NCBI GenBank assembly: GCA_021234155.1
Contig: JAJEKV010000072.1
Location: forward strand, 4,999,620-5,063,619
Reading direction: 5' to 3'
Source of the DNA: Isoetes taiwanensis
Lineage: Eukaryota; Streptophyta; Lycopodiopsida; Isoetales; Isoetaceae
Length of the DNA stretch: 64,000 nucleotides
Position 1 is the first letter of the stretch; each line of letters starts with the position of its first letter. Below, piece by piece: positions 12,801 to 25,494 of the stretch. The notes below the pieces were generated by a model. The model saw only the letters and a list, made by a program, of their open reading frames with translations. It made no database searches and was not told the origin of the DNA. Position numbers and translations under genes: made by a program.

Positions 12801-13249
12801 CTCGTATAGGCTTAGTATTAAGGCCACATGGTATCTTAGATACATGGAAGAAACATCATTTATTGAGCATGTAAAATGCAAAGTCCATTAATGCAGATCC
12901 ATCTGGCATTTCGCTTCACTGCCAAATGTCATGTCTTAATTAATGTATTTTTTGACTAGATTATAGATGGATTACAAAGTGATAATGTAGAAGTGCTATT
13001 GGCATTGCTAAATTCATCACTTCCCAACGTCTCACAAAAAAATTAATATATCACAACATTCCATGTAGAGTTTCTTACTTTTTCCACAAATAATTATGCG
13101 TCTTGCATATTATGAATGATGGACATTGTAGGGCAGCTTTTTGCTAGCTTTGCGTTTCCTCCCATATCAAATTCTGCTGCAGGAGACGGGTTTTTTGCCT
13201 CTTCAGAGGGCGGCCCTTAATTGCCACATTATCTATTTTCAGAAGGTGG
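9851..13249. other. Unit A sequence without recognised genes
   Basis: AT-rich DNA following the Ty3 tail. I see no conserved protein and no clear LTR. Its copy in unit B is at 26460-29840. The short open frames here are not conserved in reading frame between the two units. Confidence 0.5.
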
Positions 13250-14071
13250 TCAATATAGACGATGCTCGTCTCCCTAACCTAGCTTATATCATGGCAATGG
13301 AGCCGCAACACCTCAAAGCCTGGTGGAGGAAAAAGAGAGCTCAATGGTTGGTTAGATAGAATGTGCAGGAGTGATAGGTGCATATATGTGGAAATAGAGG
13401 CAGATCGCCATAACTTGAGGCAATATCTTGACACTTGCTTCCTCAACAAGCTCTCGGATGCTAATGCCTTTGAACATGTCAAGATAACACACTACCAGCG
13501 CCATATAAATCCCACATTGGAACGAGGCCCGTAATGCTACCTACATACCCACTTACCTATAAAAAGGCGCAGACTCATTGCCTCTATTCGCACATAGGTA
13601 CACCATCTTCGAATTGAGTCGGGAAGATGGATTGGTGAGCCACGCCAGGACAGGCTTTGTCAATGCTACCAAATGGGAGTCATTAAGGATGAATCTCATA
13701 CCCTTCAAATCTGCCCAGCATATGATCAAATTCGGACGCGCTATGCTGAGTTGGTCAGGCCTGGCCAGCCGCTACATGTGACATTGAGCACGACTTCCAT
13801 ACGGATGCTCCGATCATACCTTCAGGAGGTCATGGATATGCGAGATCAGCTATGTCCTCGGGCACACACTTGACATGTATATATACATATATTTCATGAT
13901 GATATATACTTGTACAGTTTGACAACATTCTTATTACTGCCACAGTTTTTCCCTCGAAAATCCTTCGGGGCGGGGTTTTTTTAACCCGGACAAGAATAAG
14001 TTTGTTGCGCCCTTCTAGGTCCCATAGGCCGATTGGTCTCAGTGGACAATAAAAATCATTCTTTCTTTCTT
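13250..14071 (+). mobile_element. LINE 3' end fragment (unit A)
   Basis: A plus-strand relative of the LINE at 4890-7107. It has the RQYLDTCFLNKLSDANAFEH and THYQRHINPTLERGP segments, then a cysteine/histidine knuckle region (IESGRW, DRLCQC, DESHTLQICPAYDQIRTR) near 13610-13750. The end shares CCCATAGGCC and GTGGACAATAAAAAT with the other copies but finishes in a TTTC repeat (about 14056-14070). It is truncated 5' of the post-RT region and broken by stops. Confidence 0.82.
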
Positions 14072-16040
14072 AGACCTATATCATTTTGAAAGGCTATATT
14101 AATCATAATTTAAACTATATAGAAATTAGGCATAATGCCTTCAAACAAAAATAGAGAAGATCTTTGATGTACATGTATCAGGGAAAATTTTAAGGGACCT
14201 ATAATTTTGTATAAGTATAATGAATTGGCCATTCCTTGTAAAATATGCCCCCAAAAGTGTAGCCCGAATCGCCAATTTTCCTATTTTTTTTTCTAATGTG
14301 GTCGCAACCCAATTGGCGATTTTTGAACCAAATATCTAATAATGTGTAGCTCAAATGGCGATTTTTAGCTAGATTCTTATTAAAAATAGAGCTTGTTGCC
14401 CAAACATAAAGAAATCGCTACCCTATATAAATGTGTTTAAGTTACATGTTGTATTTAATTTGAATTCAAAGATGCATTCTTCGGTAGGGAGAATCAGAAA
14501 TTGGATGCCAGAGTCTTCGTAAAGAGGATTGAAAACTGCCTCGACATTTGATTTTCCAAAAGAGGGGGATTATTCTTAGTTGGTAGATATATTTAGGAAT
14601 AAAAATTTCTAATAATGTTGGCCCCCCATAAATGACGAATTTATGAGGGGGCTCTTAATGAAGTTAAGATTTGGCTTAACTTAAGGCATTACAAGATTTG
14701 GCCAAGTGGCCTAAATGGCCATTCCATTGGTATATCTAGTTCTAACTTGGGACTAAATTGGCCCCAAAGTCGATACCACTCCAATTAGCAAACATCTAAT
14801 TGGCCATTCTAATGTCGTAATCGGCAATAAAGTGCCATGAAATGGCAAATGGGCAGTAGTCCGTCAGTAAGGCATCCTACTCAAGCCGGCCGTCACATTA
14901 CGCCTAAACCTGTAATTTGTGGCCAAATGGCCCGCCGGGGCCACTAAAATTTTCGCTGAATGTATAATCATCCCACAACAAAACCAAGTGCCTATCAGGC
15001 TGAATCCACAATTGCCCACCTGTCGGATAGGAAGCAGCAATGGACCAAAATTGGGCATGAAAAAAAACAAATCTGGTCAAGGAAACGTTCAGTGGACGAC
15101 TTCCGTGATAGAAGGAAAATCTGGGAAGGAGTGGGTAGCAGAAGGAGCCATTATGTGGGAAGGTCACTAGATAATTTCAACAACAAAAATAATTGCAAAG
15201 ACAAATAACGTCAATTCTTGCAAGCATCAACCTGCGCGGCTGTCGAAAGTTGCACATATGCAGATTAAAAGCTGAGTAAAAACACAAGTCATGACAGTTA
15301 TTCTTATTATTTATCATGTTGTGTTGATATCTATATATGATATTGGTTGATCTCATGTTTACACCTGTTGTGTATTGGGAAGTGGGGTAGAGATCTAGTA
15401 GCCATTAAGATGATGCTCCTAGTTTAGATTATATACGGCATGTGCATAGAGCCCACCAGACTACAGAGGCTATGGAGTGACTGAGCACCACACAATGGGG
15501 TCAGTGGCAAACTAGAGGGAGGTTCCTGCTGAGCACGGCTACTGAGAACACATAGCGGGTTAGGCTTATAGCCGGCCACTTTGTGAGGACCGGGATATCC
15601 GTCACTTCCTGGGTCAATGGTGTTGCTCTGACTCCCAAGAGTTGCAGGTGTTTGCCTAGCTCTTGTTTTGGAGAGTTTAGTCGGGAAAGGACACGTGTTG
15701 CCACGATCCTCTAGCTGCCCGTGGAACCACTGCACTCTGGGAAAGGAAGATGCAACCTTTCTACCTCATTGGACCGGGGAGATGCAGCCAGGAGTATTCT
15801 CGTTGGGTAATACCACGAGACTGGATCTCCTATAGGTTATAGTCATGACAAAGCCTGATTTTGCCCATCTGCAAAGTGTGCACAGGAGGAGTAGATAGAG
15901 TGATCAACCCTAGCCATTGTCTATTGTCAGTCCAAATCATTATCAAAGCTGTTCAACCACAACCAAGCTATCATGCAAGAAGTGGCACAAGTTTTTATCA
16001 CTGCCTTCTTCAAGTTAAAGATTGCATGGCTCCTCAACAC
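14072..16040. other. Unit A sequence without recognised genes
   Basis: No gene recognised. 15424-15840 is more GC-rich than its surroundings and could be part of an LTR or other repeat, but I see no terminal repeat. Several small differences from unit B at CAG/CTG sites lie at 14265-14310, 14455-14495 and 14845-14870. Confidence 0.4.
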
Positions 16041-16965
16041 CAGTGTTGTCAGGTACGTTTAGTACGGTACGGGTATTATACGTACGTAACGTATTAATAC
16101 CGTATGCATACCTCTCATTTAAAAAGTACTTTAAATACGTTTTTTGGAATTATAAAGTACTTATTATACGTAAAATACGTACTTTACGTACTATACGTTA
16201 AGTACTTTCTGTAATTTTTAGAACTATTATTTCTTGTATTGCACTTGAAATAGTTGCAATAACAACTAGTATGAAGAACTTCAAGTTTTAAATAATGAAC
16301 CGGAATATATTACTTTAGAAAATTAAGTATTTCTTAAAGTTTTCAATCCAGAGTTATATATTCTAGTCTGCAATCTACATTCACAGACAAATAAATTCAA
16401 GTAATTGTTGCTCATTTGTTGCATCTGAAGCTATTAACTGCCACTGACCTCTGTATTTCTTTCCTGGCATGAATGCAAGCTATTAAAGTATTAAAGAGAA
16501 GGTTTGCCTCCTACCATGACAAAACAAGGAGAAAGGTGGGTCTGCATCTCCATCTCCATTCCGGTTCAACAGCCAGGGTAAGAGGAAAGAGGGGGAAAAT
16601 GCAGGGGGTTTGGGTTTTTATTTGCAAGAAGATTATGTGCTTTTTTTTCTTTTTTACTACAATTCTATAATTTTCCTAATGTCTAAAAACTCCTAATGTG
16701 TTTTTTACACCTATTCTATAGTATATAATAATGTATTTTTCCTAATGTATAATTTTACCAATTCTTATTGGTCTAATGTCATTTGGACGATTTTTTTTAT
16801 ATAAAGTACGTATCATACGTACTGTACGTATTAATACGTTAAGTACGGTATTAATAAAACAAGAGCTTAATTTGACCTGTCAACTTATAGGTATAGTACG
16901 TATAGTACTGTGAGGAAGGTACGGGACGTACATAAACGTAAAATACGGGTACGTAAACAACACTG
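16041..16965. mobile_element. hAT-type MITE with TACGTA-rich ends (unit A)
   Basis: A 925-bp element flanked by a perfect 8-bp duplication, CTCAACAC, at 16033-16040 and 16966-16973. Both ends begin CAGTGTTGT when read inward, as in hAT terminal repeats. The 150-200 bp inside each end are packed with TACGTA, ACGTAC and AATACGT words in both orientations, like the subterminal transposase-binding repeats of hAT elements. No transposase is present. Confidence 0.87.
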
Positions 16966-16973
16966 CTCAACAC

Positions 16974-18385
16974 ATTGAAGACTTAACAATATTAGACATG
17001 CTTTGGTGTATGAGCAAGAGAAACAAGGTGCTGCGCACGGAGGGTTGCCCTCTGTGGCCTGAGGATGAAGTGGCTTATATCATACTTCAATATCATGTTT
17101 TCACAATCAATCAAAATTGCTACTTCAAAACAATACAATACTTGATACCATGACATTATAAAAGTACAGCTCCGAAGATTGTGGATGGAGTGAATTGCAG
17201 AAATTTAGCTTAAATTTGAATTTACAAAACTGATTTCAAGATCATAATAACTGTTACACTGATTTCAAGACAACAGATGTTTAGCTTTGTATAGAATGGT
17301 TACATGAGTTCATTGCCAGACTCTTAAAATGGCAAGAAATGTCTTATGCTTTTGCATTTACTTCTGTCTTAATTTTTGAACTGCAAAAAAATAGAATAAA
17401 GAAATATTCTGAAGATTATCGTGATAATCCTTAATGATTATTGTGATAATCTTAGGAATATTCTAAGATGATCTAAGTTATGGATTTTAACCCTAATTAG
17501 ATCTAACGGTCATCAACGGTTGGATCATTGTAAACTTCGAGCCCTATGGTTTAAGATGCATCGACAACAATCTTAAAGTCAAGTACAGTGTAGGGCCTAG
17601 TGTTTTCCAAAACGACATTAAAGTCCTAGAAGCACTATATTTGCCTGGGTAAAAACCCTAGAATGTAAAGCTGATACAAAGGTTTAGAATTGTAAGCCTG
17701 ATGAGATCTCACCAAAAGGTGATACAAAAACGTAGTATGCCCAATTGTAGGTCTGAGATCTAATTCAAGCTCACCAACTTATCCACGATACAACAATAAG
17801 AGCAATACTTTAATGATATGAATTCACAAAGGTCTAACCTTACAAAAACATATTTAAATTAAAATCCCATTTTAAGAGATCTAACATGGTCATTCAACAC
17901 TTTACGTCCACCTTATCACCGACCTCAATTGCTCTTACATCTACATTATTGCCTACCTTATCACTATCATAACATCACCAACATTGATTGTGCTTCAATC
18001 AGTAAAAAAGCAACAATAATATAATGTTAACTTAGGCCGATACAAATATTTATACAATATCAGAACATGGTAATGTGTGTCCCTTCAAAACTACCGAGAC
18101 ACACACATGTAGTACTGGCCGGCCATGGAATATGAGTACTTGAAACAGTATGGCAAGAGCGTGACGGGTTGATTTTCTTCAACACCTTAAATTCCCTCCT
18201 AGAACTTATACCCAAACCCAAGTAATTACATGTACCGCTCCTAGCAAGAAAGATAACATGGATCATTAAGTAAACCTCTTTTACAGATATAGCCCAAAGC
18301 AATAGATTGAAACTTATGGAACAAACAAAGTGAACCATAAAGATATTGTTGAGTAAATAACACAAGCATTTCACAACAATCACAC
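16974..18385. other. Unit A sequence without recognised genes
   Basis: AT-rich, no recognised coding sequence. The catalytic C-terminal exons expected downstream of the histidyl-tRNA synthetase remnant are not visible here. Confidence 0.5.
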
Positions 18386-19368
18386 CTCAAATACAGTTCC
18401 GGTGTAGTAGGCAAAGCCTCTGATCACTGAAGCGTCAAATTCTAACCAGTCAGCATATCCATAATGTGCAGCCAACTTAAAGAGCTCCTTCAGCAAAGCA
18501 TCGCATTTGGTCCAATCAAGACTGCCAATTTAGAGAAAGGTTTAATGGAACTCAACGCGATTCAGCCGCAAAGCATATTGAAACACCTTAAAACCTAGAG
18601 TAGTTCTATAAGATCTTTAAAAAAAATTCTAGATACTTATAGAGCATCAGATATTTCTTGGTAGAAGTATTCAATTCGTTTTATACCATGGTGGCAAATA
18701 TACTAGGCATGTAAGATCTATCCTTAACTCTACACACCCATTCATGACTGCAGGCATTTTTATACCATTGAGTATATGTCAATATCAATGCAGCTCCATC
18801 ACCTTCTTTCTTTCTTTTATGCATATAGAATGTAAATATTTCAATGGCCGGCTGGGCAAAAGTAAAAGCAAATGCAAGCCCAATGTGTTTTCAAATTGAA
18901 ATGCAAAATCTTTCAATATACATACGTCCAATCTTCAAGACAACTCTAGAAACCCCACTTTTGCAAAAAAAAATGCATTCCAATTGTTTTCCAAAAGATT
19001 TGATGAGCAAACATAGAACTTTCCAATTCCCAAATTTTCCACACTGAATTATTACGAAGAAACTGTAATAAAGAAACACAATAACCACCTTCCAGTTTAT
19101 CCAGTGAACTTAATGAGACAACATCTAATATGCCTTGAATGGCATCATCAAACAACCCCCAAAGACGTAGCTCCGCCTCAATCTCCTCCTTGAACACTTT
19201 CTCAACCTACAGTAGAATAGAATAGTTGCAAAAAGGAATCAGAAAGCCCTTGGAGCATTAGTATTGGCATTTGTTGCTGGGCAAGTTCTACCTTTTCGAC
19301 AATAATACAAACTGCGGAAAAGATTTCCTGTGTTACACTATATTGATCGAGAACCGCTTTCATGAGAA
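18386..19368 (-). pseudogene. Histidyl-tRNA synthetase, partial (unit A)
   Basis: Three consecutive exons of a class II histidyl-tRNA synthetase of organellar/bacterial type. Exon 19368-19292 contains AVLDQY and VCIIV. Exon 19206-19089 contains VEKVFKEEIEAEL and AIQGILDVVSL. Exon 18521-18386 contains [13 protein letters not shown] and [13 protein letters not shown], which is the histidine-specific motif region. Introns have GT-AG ends. The N-terminal exons with class II motifs 1 and 2 and the downstream GGGRYD region are not found, so this is a fragment of a gene. At 19350-19365 this copy reads CTCATGAAAGCGG where unit B reads CTGCGAGCAG, which fits the conserved protein better. Confidence 0.8.
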
Positions 19369-19901
19369 CTTGAAGAAGGCAAATAATGGTCAGAATTTCC
19401 ATGGCAATTCTAGCAAACTAGATTACATGAATAATAGCTTTAAATATACTTGCCACTATTGCAATATGGTATTCACTCATTCATTGAACAACACTATAAT
19501 GCACGCCATCTCTTACCTTCAATCTGGCAGGCTTCTCACTTAGCCTCTCGTGTAACAATCAACCATAGATTCCATTTTAAAATTTTTGGGCGAGAAGTTT
19601 ACTTATCGCTCCTTCCAGTTGCCCTACTATGAATGTGATGTCCAGAAGAAAGCTAGTACTATGAATAGTATAGTGACTTTTTTTATGCATGATCTAGATT
19701 ATCTCTACTACTTTCAGGCATAGCTCCTTTAAATGGCCAGGTGATCAAAAGTCCAGTCTGTTTGGGCAGAAAATGCTCTGTCCAAGTTTTCTTTTTTCCG
19801 TCCAAGTTGACAGTGCATGTTCGTCTGAGCTCATGGCTAAAAATAGATGAAATCCTAGACCATTCACAGCATTGGAGAGACCAAAACCTGCTGCTACATA
19901 C

Positions 19902-20610
19902 CTTCCAGTAGGTAATCCCTTGTAGGAATTACGAGATGTTTAATGCCTTCATTATGCATTCCAACTTCCAACTTGTTTTAGCCATATGTAGAATGCTCAA
20001 ATGTGATACGCCGCAAGAGCACCTTATACAGTGATACGTGCACCAAAGTTTCACAGGACTCATTCAAAGTTACTACAGCTTTTACGCTAAGACTTCTTAA
20101 GTGAGCCACATCCCTAGGAAATGGCACTACACCGAGCAACAAAAACTTGCACAAAACAAAAGCCATAACAATTAGGTTAATCTAAAATTATTAGTTGCAA
20201 GTGTATAATCGTAACCTTTAACATTCATATATTTTCAGAGACAATCCTGATAATAAAAAATAACATTAACCCCTGCACTTTAACATTGAAAATAATGAGA
20301 GTCACTAGACCTCAGACATGCAAAGAAGCACTTGTGTTGTTAGGGTTTTCAAAAAATTTGCATAAATACAAAAACTTGCACATACCAGAAAAAGATTCTT
20401 GTGAACAAAAGACAAACTTGGTCTATTTCATCTCACCAATGATACTCTGCTTCAAGTTTATTCTGAATGATATTATACAGTAAAGTTGGATAAAACAGTG
20501 CTCTAGCTCCAGCACCAACAAACAGTCGTTTTGCCTCCTGCTTATAAATTTTGAGACTAGAAACCCCAAAGTCATCTGCCTTACCTCATAGCGTGTCCAC
20601 CTTCATTTTC
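19902..20610 (-). pseudogene. PTPMT1-type PGP phosphatase, partial (unit A)
   Basis: Three exons match plant PTPMT1 (dual-specificity phosphatase acting on phosphatidylglycerophosphate). The first (about 20610-20418) has LFVGAGARALFYPTLLYN, then a TGA where the family has the second Trp of HWWDE. The second (20145-20023) has FLLLGVVPFPRDV and VVTLNES. The third (about 19950-19902) has HLVIPTRDYL. The exon with the CX5R catalytic loop (HCKAGRGRS) is absent. The in-frame stop occurs in both units. Introns are retained, so it is a decayed genomic copy and not a processed one. Confidence 0.82.
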
Positions 20611-21378
20611 TTTTCACTACAGAAACTTCTTCCACAGTCTTCTTTCCCTGAAAAGTCAAGTGTGCCAAATCAAATATGGCCTGCAATCAAAGCGCATTTA
20701 TTAAAGTTACCCAATATACTAAAATCAAATAACAACCCCTACGAAACCATTGTTACCCGCTTCATTACATCTCACTCACAGAAACAGTTGTATTGTTCTT
20801 GCACATGTGATTAGTTACTTTGCACACAAGCATTTAGGTCTAAAAGAACTAAATTAACAATTTTCTTGGAAAATCTTACATCATTCTGTCGTTCCTCCAA
20901 CTGCTTTGCCTGATAGTGTCGAAGTCATTCAATATCAACTCAATGGAGAGAAAATGATCTCAGTTACAATAATTCACTACATATCTGTAGAAAGTAATGG
21001 AGCAGCAAAGGTGCAGATCATCAGAGGACAAATGTAACCAAAAGGAAAAGGTGAATCTAGTTATTTACAATGCAATTATCATGATCATCACTCTGTGCTG
21101 CTGCAGAACATGATATACTCATCGAAGGCAAGATGGCCAAAAGATTGAAAAATATTGCAAGTGTTAGTAGAGTAGTAAGGAAGGTGTAGTTGTCAATCAC
21201 TTAAGTTTCTGCACATCATGAACAAGAAGCTGTACATGAATGTAGAAGATGATGGCAGAAAACCCTTCTGCAAATAACAAGCCGAAGTGGAGGAATTATA
21301 GTGTTCAACAGCACTTGGAAAATTTAAATTAGCACGGCATCAAACATGGCCAATTTTTCAGAGGAAGCCAGTCTGCTT

Positions 21379-21905
21379 CTAGACTGCGTTGCGAACCCGG
21401 CTTAGATCCCTTCCTTTCAGAGTCCGGTCTGCGCCTTCATACACAAAAAAAGTCATCTGACTCCTTGCACATTCTCTAGCAACTAGTTCATGAGGAGGTA
21501 GTTTTTCCTGATCATCGTCATTTGTATCAAAATCCAAACCATTCCGCCTCATATCCTTCTTATTTGAACCGAAAATCTTAGACCAATCTGGCACATTCAT
21601 AGGAGCAGATTGATGCATAATAGGTATTCCTGCATCAAACAACCGGAAGAAGATTGGGGAATGGTCTAGAGGCAGATATAGACGACATCCCCGTCTCCAT
21701 ATGAATCTTTGTCGAGACCAAGCCATCTTCTTCCAGTTGAAAGAAATTTATGATGATCCGTGCCTTCTATGTATTCTTCCAGATAACCCTCTTCAGGCAG
21801 AGGTCTTAAATCCGAACCCCAAATGTCGTCTTCTTTTAGATCATTCATATCCGAAAAGTCATGAGATGTTGGTGCAGACCACAAATGATAATCCATCAGT
21901 CCGTT
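21379..21905 (-). pseudogene. S40-type senescence regulator (DUF584), disrupted (unit A)
   Basis: The N-terminal part reads MDYHLWSAPTSHDF and DDIWGSD. After a one-base frame change near 21670-21720, the C-terminal part reads NVPDWSKIFG, LPPHELVARE and RTLKGRDLSRVRNAV, the three conserved S40/DUF584 blocks. The family continues WKQTGF; here the Trp codon reads TAG, so the last residues are cut off. S40 proteins are small nuclear proteins linked to senescence in cereals and Arabidopsis. The frameshift is shared by both units, whereas the C-terminal sequence differs between them at CAG/CTG sites, so some damage may be sequencing error. Confidence 0.75.
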
Positions 21906-23548
21906 AGACGGTTCGAACAAATGACCCCCCAACCACGTGGGTGACCGCCCGGTTCGCCAAGACAAGTTTTAGTACTTTTTTCAGATATTCTAGGAATATA
22001 CCGGCATATATCAAGAATATATTGAAAACCCATACAAGCAAGGGATTGCCCCTAGGGGCAACCCAAAAAAAGAAAGAAAGAAAGAACAACACCACTTAGG
22101 ATCAACATCACAAGAAAGGTCAATGTTCATCTTTGTCTCTTATGGTGAATGGGTCTTTCTGCATCTATTTAATCCTACGCATCTATGAAGCTCATGGGAA
22201 GCACGTAAATAACTTTTCCTTTTGAAGATGAAGAAGATGAGTCTATCTCTAAGAAAGAAGGGAAGGGAAAAGAAAAAAAAAAGAAAAGAAAAGGAAAGCA
22301 CTATATCAATCCTAAAGGAACATTCATGAGTCACTCAAATATTAATCCCAATTTGTTTGGAGATCAAACCACATTTTTTTTAGCACAATTATATTTGCAA
22401 TAAATTAGCAAAATCATAAAACTACATCAAAAGAAGATATGACCTTATTTATTAGTATTTTTGGATTCTTAACACGAATATTAACTCATTTATGTAGGTC
22501 AACCATTACTTTCATTTATGTGTATTATAATTCGCTACTTTCATCAACTAAATCTTAATTAAATCATTTGGAGTGACTTGGACAGAGACCTGCGAGATGC
22601 TTCTCATATAAAGAAAGACAGTGTGCAACTGCATGACAACCTGGTCACCAATGATCAAGAGCTTATTTGCCGTATTGACAAGAAAGAGTTATGAAGTGTG
22701 TAGGAAATTGCAGACGACAATATTTAGGATGAAACAACATGACAACTAATACCCGATGGCTAAGTCAGATTAGATGTTGACTATTGGTCATTGTTTTAGT
22801 ACATATTGTTCTAGCTTTTGCCCATACTGATCTTTAAAGCATATACAATCATCTTTTTAGGATACTGATTGAGGCCAAGAGTTGGAATGATGCTATGGAC
22901 CACATGCACAAGATAAAAAAGGATTCTTCATAGTGATTAACCTTGGAAAGTTGATTATCTTTTAAAAAACCACATGTTTTAGAACTTGAAAATAAGGGCA
23001 TAAGTTTTACAATCATTTTGAATTTACTAGTGTTTTTAAATATTATTTCGTAATATGGTGATGTGGTTTTCATTTAGTTATTTTGAGTGGCTTTTTCTTT
23101 AAATACAGGGAGCAACAAATTCTTTTTTATGGGCATTTCTAACTAAAGGTGCCTTTGAAAAAGGAGGGGTGTATAGATTCCTAAGTTGCATTAAGGACAT
23201 TAATATTGTCGGACGGAAAGGCGATCTCTAAATTGACTCTTTTGAAAGTGAGATTTTTAATTTATTCTTAATAGTTATCACTTAAAAGAAACGCCCGTTA
23301 TCGCCACAAACCGGGGTCTCTCTTGCATAGTCGCTGCAACAAGCCTCTCCGATGGGGAAGATCTTCAGCTCTGCTCTTGATTAGGTTTTAGAATCGCCAT
23401 TTTGTCTGAGAACAAATTCCGGCATTCAAGACAAGTAGATCAAATCTGCCATTTGAGGAAAAAAAGCTCGGCATTTGGAGGGCTTTAAATCAAATCCGGC
23501 TTTTGGGTAAGAGCCCAGAAAAATTTCGCATTTCTTCCTTCAGCTTTA
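21906..23548. other. Unit A intergenic between S40 and MIZ1-like genes
   Basis: Divergent intergenic region: S40 leads left and MIZ1 leads right. It contains a purine-rich AAGAAAG tract around 22235-22295. No further gene is recognised. The last 200 bp are the probable 5' leader and promoter of the MIZ1-like gene. Confidence 0.45.
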
Positions 23549-24253
23549 ATGGCGGACAGCCCTGTGAACAGGAAGGAGCCAAATCGGCTAGGAAGCAGAA
23601 AAAGAATCGTAGATCTGACAGGAAATAATTTCATCCACCGACCCACAACTGTGCGGTGTGAAAAAGAAGTAAAATCTTGGCTTTCGCTAAGGACTCTGTT
23701 AGGAATCATGTTGCCTTGCAGCAGGATCAACAGAGCCACAATGCAAGATGATGCAGAATCTGTACAAGGATCGACCATTACATGCACCATTTTTGGGTAC
23801 AGAAAGAGCAAGGTAAACATGTGCATTCAAGAAGATGCTCGAGGAGCGCCGCTTCTGATGCTGGAGTTGGCTATGCCTACCTATATCCTGGTAAGGGAAA
23901 TGTCTTCTGGTTTACTCAGAATTGCACTTGAATGTGAAAAAAGAAAAGGGGAAAACAGACCACTGTTTGCTGAGCCAGTATGGTCCATGTTTTGCAATGG
24001 CCGGAAGGTTGGATTTGCCATAAAGCGCCATTGCACAGATAATGACAGAGCTATTTTGAGTCTGATGCAGCTTGTAACTATGGGTGCTGGGGTTATTCCT
24101 CTTGAAGAGGGGAAGAAGGAAGAAGATGAGCTTATGTATATGCGAGCTACTTATGAGCGAGTTGTGGGTTCTCCAGATTCAGAGTCTTACCATATGATCA
24201 ATCCTGGTGGTTCCCCTGGCCAAGAACTTAGCATATTTTTGATTCGAGCTTAA
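23549..24253 (+). CDS. MIZU-KUSSEI1-like (DUF617) protein, copy 2 (unit A)
   Basis: Intact single-exon frame of 234 aa, very similar to copy 1 throughout (KREPNRFG versus KEPNRLG near the start, and nearly identical DUF617 blocks: PVWSMFCNGRKVGFA, MGAGVIP, MYMRATYERVVGS, DSESYHMINPGG). The function is expected to be that of the MIZ1 family, not shown by sequence alone. The start ATG follows TTCAGCTTTA and gives MADSPVNRK. A third copy at 39827 is this gene's duplicate and is frameshifted. Confidence 0.88.
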   Translation: MADSPVNRKEPNRLGSRKRIVDLTGNNFIHRPTTVRCEKEVKSWLSLRTLLGIMLPCSRINRATMQDDAESVQGSTITCTIFGYRKSKVNMCIQEDARGAPLLMLELAMPTYILVREMSSGLLRIALECEKRKGENRPLFAEPVWSMFCNGRKVGFAIKRHCTDNDRAILSLMQLVTMGAGVIPLEEGKKEEDELMYMRATYERVVGSPDSESYHMINPGGSPGQELSIFLIRA

Positions 24254-25114
24254 GCATCTCCTTAGTGCATAATGCAGTGCAGATCTGTCTGAGAAAAGTC
24301 TTGGCAGACATGTAGATAAATTAAAAAGAGGAACAAGTTTCTTGCAGCATTACTTTGACCATGTTCCAAGATGCACAGCTATTGATTCATATGTTAGGCA
24401 CCTTTCATACAGGGAACAGTGTACGTTTTCTATACATTGCAAAATGAATATGATGTGGATTTCATCAGTACGCTTCTGTCTATATGAAGTAATAAATATT
24501 GCTAACATAACTAACTGCATGTGCCAATCCTTTGTTTCAATGGATTGCTGCTCACAGCATTAGAAATTTAGTGCAGTGATTGTGTTGACAAGCTTGCAGT
24601 ATATCTCTTAACTGTAATCCATAGCCATGCTTGCCTTGTTCTTCATTGTAATTGAAGTTATTCCATGTCAAGTTTTTTTTTCAAATCTCTATGTGGTTTC
24701 TTATGTGTCATCTTCCTTTGCCATGCATGGCTTCTTAACCATGGTCACGATTTTGGTTCAAGCTTAGTGGTTTTATAGATGTTTTCCTTCTGTTTGCTTC
24801 TGAATCTGTTTAAGCAGATCACATAACTTTCAAGGAGCTTCACAAGAGAGTCAGAATTTAGGTGTACTAGAATTGTTCTCTAACTCATTGCAGGTTTGCT
24901 ACTTCCTTAGTGTTCACATCTGTTCAAGAAACGAAATACTAGCCATTAAATAATCCCATGCAACCAAGTGAACAAGTTGTGTTAGATCCATAAACTTTTC
25001 TTGTTAACATATTAGAAACCGGAAAACAAATATTGCCTGAATTATCTTCCCTTTTCCGGTGGGGAAATATAGGCGCCGTTATCACCAGCAAATTCTCAAT
25101 CGAGAAGGGAAAGC
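24254..25114. other. Spacer between MIZ1-like and J-domain genes
   Basis: Likely 3' UTR of the MIZ1-like gene followed by the promoter and leader of the J-domain gene. No other gene seen. Confidence 0.4.
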
Positions 25115-25494
25115 ATGGCCATGGCCCTGGCGCCGCCCAGTTCATTGTACGATAGAGTGGGTTTATATGTTGGCATTTCAACACCTGCATGGCCTTCTTC
25201 ACGAAGCAGCGCCAGTTTCTGCTATCAAAATTGGACGGAGATTGCCAGTTATAGGCGAATTAATTATTCCTATTTTCAGGGGATCAGAAGAATACACCGA
25301 ATTGAAGCCAAGTCTTCTGGTTGGGCCGCTCCAGAATCCCCTTATGACACTCTTGGTGAGCTCAATTTTCTTGTCTATATACCATAACTTGTTCTTAGCT
25401 TGTCCCTTTTCCTTTGCAGGTGTTGAAAAGGATGCTGATGACGAAGGAATAAGAAGTGCATACAGACGAATGGCAAAGCTTTTCCATCCTGATG
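25115..25494 (+). pseudogene. Truncated J-domain gene, exons 1-2 only (unit A)
   Basis: Exon 1 (25115-25355) and exon 2 (25420-25494) are identical in structure to the complete gene at 41392. The duplication breakpoint at 25643 cuts intron 2, so exons 3-5 are lost and Ty3 sequence follows. The retained part ends just after the HPD motif and lacks helix IV of the J-domain and the C-terminal region. With its promoter copied too, it may still be transcribed into Ty3 sequence. Confidence 0.88.

Noticed and set aside
12652-12891. Possible PPR repeat (DVVSLSVMITGCGQHGDERFAM)
   Set aside because: Only about 30 residues resemble one pentatricopeptide repeat, with no second repeat in frame. Too short to call a gene; it may be a relic. 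The same applies at 29244.
15424-15735. Open frames on the minus strand in a GC-richer patch (also 32013)
   Set aside because: No conserved motifs. Conservation between units only reflects the duplication.
16041-16230. TACGTA-rich stretch as a CRISPR-like or satellite array
   Set aside because: Spacing is irregular and words occur in both orientations. The target duplication and terminal repeats identify it as the end of a hAT-type MITE.
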